Shown here one piece after another: positions 61,595-64,000 of a DNA stretch of 64,000 nucleotides. A program made the position numbers and the translations under genes. The notes under the pieces are model-generated. The model saw only the letters and a program-made list of their open reading frames with translations. It made no database searches and was not told where the DNA came from. Source of the DNA: Azospirillum baldaniorum. Lineage in GTDB: Bacteria > Pseudomonadota > Alphaproteobacteria > Azospirillales > Azospirillaceae. Where the stretch lies: NCBI RefSeq assembly GCF_003119195.2, contig NZ_CP022253.1, positions 576,001 through 640,000 of the forward strand, in the 5' to 3' direction. The stretch's first letter is position 1. The number at the start of each line of letters is the position of its first letter.

Positions 61595-62659
61595 TCAGTT
61601 CGCGCGCGTGCGGTGTTCGCCGATGGCGTCGAACGCGCGCAGCATCTCGGCCGGTATCTGCGCCAGCGGCAGTTCGACGGCGACCGCCCCGGCTTCCCGG
61701 GCGGCGCGCGGCATGCCGTAGACGACGCAGCTCGATTCCTGTTCGCCGATGGTATAGGCCCCCGCGTCGCGCATCGCCAGCATGCCCGACGCCCCGTCGC
61801 GGCCCATGCCGGACAGGATCACCCCCACCGCGTTCGCCCCCGCCGCCTTGGCGACGGAGGAGAACAGCACGTCCACCGACGGGCGGTGGCCGCTGACCGC
61901 CGGCCCGTCCTGGATGTGGCAGGAATAGCCCTGGGGGTCGCGGATGATCACCAGATGACGGTCGCCGGGGGCGATGTAGACCTTGCCCTGGACCAGCCGG
62001 GCGCCCTGGGTGGCGACCTCCACCGACGGCGGCGAGATGCGGTCGAGCCGGGCGGCGAAGCTGGGGACGTAGCTGGGACCCATATGCTGGGTGATGACGA
62101 TGGGCGGGCAGTCGGCGGGCATGACCGCCAGCACGTCGCGGATGCGCTCCACCCCGCCGGTCGAGGCGCCGATGGCGATGAGGCGGGTGCCCGACCCGGC
62201 GCGGCGCGGCGTCTGGAGGGGCGAGGTCGCGGGCTTGGGCCGCCGCATCGACAGGCGGGCGGTGGCGGCGATGCGGATCTTGCCGACCAACTCGTGCGCC
62301 ATCGCCTCGAAGCCGTGGCCCTCCGAGCCGTCGGGCTTGGCCACGCAGTCCACCGCGCCGATCTCCAGCGCACGGATCGTCGCCTCCGACCCCTCCTGGG
62401 TCAGGGAGGAGACCATGACGACCGGCGTCGGGCGCAGCGTCATGATCTTCTCCAGGAAGGACAGCCCGTCCATCCGCGGCATCTCGACGTCCAGCGTGAC
62501 GACGTCCGGGTTGGTCCGCTTGATGACGTCCCGCGCCTCGTAGGGGTCGCGGGCGACGCCGACCACCTCGATGCCGGGCTCGTCCGAGATGACGGCCTTC
62601 AGCATCTCCCGCATCAGGCTGCTGTCGTCCACGATCACGACGCGGATGGAGCGTGTCAT
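61595..62659 (-). CDS. cheB: CheB, protein-glutamate methylesterase response regulator
   Basis: 354 residues. N-terminal receiver ([24 protein letters not shown] with the phospho-acceptor; Lys of the CVAKPD block) and C-terminal methylesterase with the catalytic set: Ser in IGASTGGVE, His in ITQHMGPSY and Asp in [10 protein letters not shown]. It removes methyl groups and deamidates receptors in chemotaxis adaptation. It lies 3 bases after cheD and 11 before the soluble MCP, so it is within one operon. Confidence 0.96.
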   Translation of the reverse strand: MTRSIRVVIVDDSSLMREMLKAVISDEPGIEVVGVARDPYEARDVIKRTNPDVVTLDVEMPRMDGLSFLEKIMTLRPTPVVMVSSLTQEGSEATIRALEIGAVDCVAKPDGSEGHGFEAMAHELVGKIRIAATARLSMRRPKPATSPLQTPRRAGSGTRLIAIGASTGGVERIRDVLAVMPADCPPIVITQHMGPSYVPSFAARLDRISPPSVEVATQGARLVQGKVYIAPGDRHLVIIRDPQGYSCHIQDGPAVSGHRPSVDVLFSSVAKAAGANAVGVILSGMGRDGASGMLAMRDAGAYTIGEQESSCVVYGMPRAAREAGAVAVELPLAQIPAEMLRAFDAIGEHRTRAN

Positions 62660-62662
62660 GGC

Positions 62663-63289
62663 TCAGTCCTCCCCGAACAGTTCCACGTCGCCCTCGATCG
62701 GCTGGTGCCGCAGGCTGGAGCGGAAATGCAGTTCCTGGTTCGCCGTCTCCGACAGGGCTTCCGGCCGCAGCATCTTGCGCATCGCCTTGCCGGTGTGGGG
62801 AAAATAGTGGATGCGCCGGGCCGAGGCGCCGCCGAGATCCTGGCCCATCAGCTTCAGCCCCTCCCGCCGGACATAGTCGAGCGCGAAGGCGGCGTTGCGC
62901 TGGCCGACGTCGAAGCTGGAATCGATGACGCGGGCGCCGCCGAACAGCTTGACCTCCAGCCGCCCGCGCTGGGCGCCGCGCGCCAGCAGGTCGTTGATCA
63001 GCCGTTCCATGGCGACCGAGCCGTAGCGCGCCGCCGCACCGGTGCCGGCGTCCTCGGACTCCGGCACTTCGGGCAGCAGGAAATGGTTCATGCCGCCGAT
63101 CGCCGTTGCCGGGTCGTGGACGCAGGCGGCCACGCAGGAGCCCAGCGTCGTCACCATCATCACGTCCGAGCGGTCGCTGACCAGATGATGGCCGAGGAAG
63201 ACCTTCATCGTGTGGGCGCGGAACTGCGGGTGGAAGTAGCCGCCGGTCTGCCGGGCCTCCGCCGCACGGCGGCTTGCGAATGCGGTCAT
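62663..63289 (-). CDS. cheD: CheD, receptor glutamine deamidase
   Basis: 208 residues. The catalytic block [14 protein letters not shown] contains the Cys, and GGMNHFLLP the His, of CheD deamidases; the family converts receptor Gln to Glu. The C-terminus ends GDVELFGED, sharing GD[IV]ELF with the soluble MCP encoded two genes downstream. Spacing is 3 bases to both cheR and cheB. Confidence 0.94.
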   Translation of the reverse strand: MTAFASRRAAEARQTGGYFHPQFRAHTMKVFLGHHLVSDRSDVMMVTTLGSCVAACVHDPATAIGGMNHFLLPEVPESEDAGTGAAARYGSVAMERLINDLLARGAQRGRLEVKLFGGARVIDSSFDVGQRNAAFALDYVRREGLKLMGQDLGGASARRIHYFPHTGKAMRKMLRPEALSETANQELHFRSSLRHQPIEGDVELFGED

Positions 63290-63292
63290 GCG

Positions 63293-64000
63293 TCACAGCC
63301 TCCGGTAGATGGTGGGGCCGGTCTGGCGGAAGCGGTCCGACACGCCGTACAGGCTTTCCGAATGGCCGAGGAACAGGCAGCCGCCGGGCTCCAGCAGGCG
63401 GGCGAAGTTGCCGATGACCTGGGTCCGCCCGACGCGGTCGAAATAGATCAGCACGTTGCGGCAGAAGATCGCGTCGAACGGCCCCTTCATGGGCCAACGC
63501 TCCAGCAGGTTCAGCGGCTTGAAGGTGATCAGCCGCTTCAGCTCCTCCTCCATCGCCACCATCGGCTCGCCGGCCTCGCGCTGGCGCCGGGTGAAGCGGT
63601 CGCGCAGGGGCGCCGGGATGCTGTTCGCCAGATCGGCGGGATAGACGCCGCGTCGGGCGGTGTCGACCATGTGGGTGTCGATGTCGGTCGCCAGGATCTT
63701 CGCGTCCCAGCGCCGCAGCTCCGGCCCGAAGCTGGAGGCCAGAACCATGGCGATGGTGTAGGGCTCCTGCCCGGAGGAGCAGCCGGCGGACCAGATGCGC
63801 AGCCGCGGGTGGGAGGACTCCCCGGCGTGGCGGGCGCGCATCTCCGGGACCGCGGTCTTCGCCAGGAAGTCGAAATGGTGCGATTCGCGGAAGAAGCTGG
63901 TCAGGTTGGTGGTCAGGGCGTTGACCAGGAAGCCGACCTCGTTCGCCCCCTCCTCGCTCTCCAGCAGGGCGCAGTAGCTGTCGAAGTCGCCCAGGCGCAA
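63293..64000 (-). CDS. cheR: CheR, chemoreceptor methyltransferase (5' partial)
   Basis: The gene runs off the window end, so its N-terminus is missing; the last 235 or so residues are visible. SAM-binding [16 protein letters not shown], then DIDTHMV and [10 protein letters not shown], typical of CheR. It adds methyl groups to receptor Glu residues, opposing CheB. It is the first visible gene of cheR-cheD-cheB-mcp; other che genes (cheA, cheW, cheY) are expected beyond the window. Confidence 0.95.
   Translation of the reverse strand: MRLGDFDSYCALLESEEGANEVGFLVNALTTNLTSFFRESHHFDFLAKTAVPEMRARHAGESSHPRLRIWSAGCSSGQEPYTIAMVLASSFGPELRRWDAKILATDIDTHMVDTARRGVYPADLANSIPAPLRDRFTRRQREAGEPMVAMEEELKRLITFKPLNLLERWPMKGPFDAIFCRNVLIYFDRVGRTQVIGNFARLLEPGGCLFLGHSESLYGVSDRFRQTGPTIYRRL

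Overview
The window is very GC-rich, with a strong third-position G/C bias and densely packed operons. Gene content points to a free-living, motile alphaproteobacterium, most likely Azospirillum or a close Rhodospirillales relative. Evidence includes a 180-kDa-class NAD-glutamate dehydrogenase, an alpha-type Fur/Mur, a DUF1127 protein, a PrdX-type editing protein, two orphan tricarboxylate-transporter binding proteins, several large sensor kinases and a cheR-cheD-cheB cluster. The genus is inferred from gene content, not from a marker gene. || Layout. 1-9.7 kb: the end of a heparinase II/III-like gene, purH, a UMF1-type MFS transporter, three unknown proteins, a TPR protein fused to a PRMT-like methyltransferase, and a secreted Calx-beta/RTX protein. 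9.7-16.5 kb: NAD-GDH, divergent from an HD-GYP response regulator with a Glu-substituted receiver. 16.5-22.8 kb: two paralogous TctC/Bug binding proteins flank a chemoreceptor, followed by an AEC carrier and an RraA/HMG-aldolase protein. 23-31 kb: tRNA-Gly, prdX, a thioredoxin-TPR / Lon-N / Trm112 / DUF971 run, cupin and HAD genes, DUF1127, and an ornithine-decarboxylase gene whose leader holds a small well-initiated ORF and a terminator-like hairpin. 31-41 kb: MgtC, a Bcr/CflA transporter, a YgjP-like peptidase, an orphan histidine kinase, a complete ugpBAEC glycerol-3-phosphate importer ended by an intact IS5-family element, and a VOC protein. 41-47 kb: an RTX protein behind an AT-rich leader, a DEAD-box helicase, fur coupled to a small Cys-rich protein, and a DUF1329 protein. 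|| 47-64 kb is a continuous signalling island. It holds two large kinases and two paralogous partner-switching modules (STAS antagonist, HATPase anti-sigma-like kinase, receiver-PP2C phosphatase), one on each strand. The minus-strand module has a second receiver-PP2C that has lost a metal-binding Asp, and it lies directly downstream of a che operon (cheR partial, cheD, cheB, soluble MCP). The soluble MCP carries a CheZ-like DLTxQ motif and a C-terminal tail motif shared with CheD. || The most interesting candidates are the odc leader ORF with overlapping attenuator-like repeats, the MCP/CheZ-like chimera, the duplicated partner-switching modules with a probable pseudophosphatase, and the Fur-coupled Cys-rich small protein. 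No CRISPR array, prophage or rRNA was seen.
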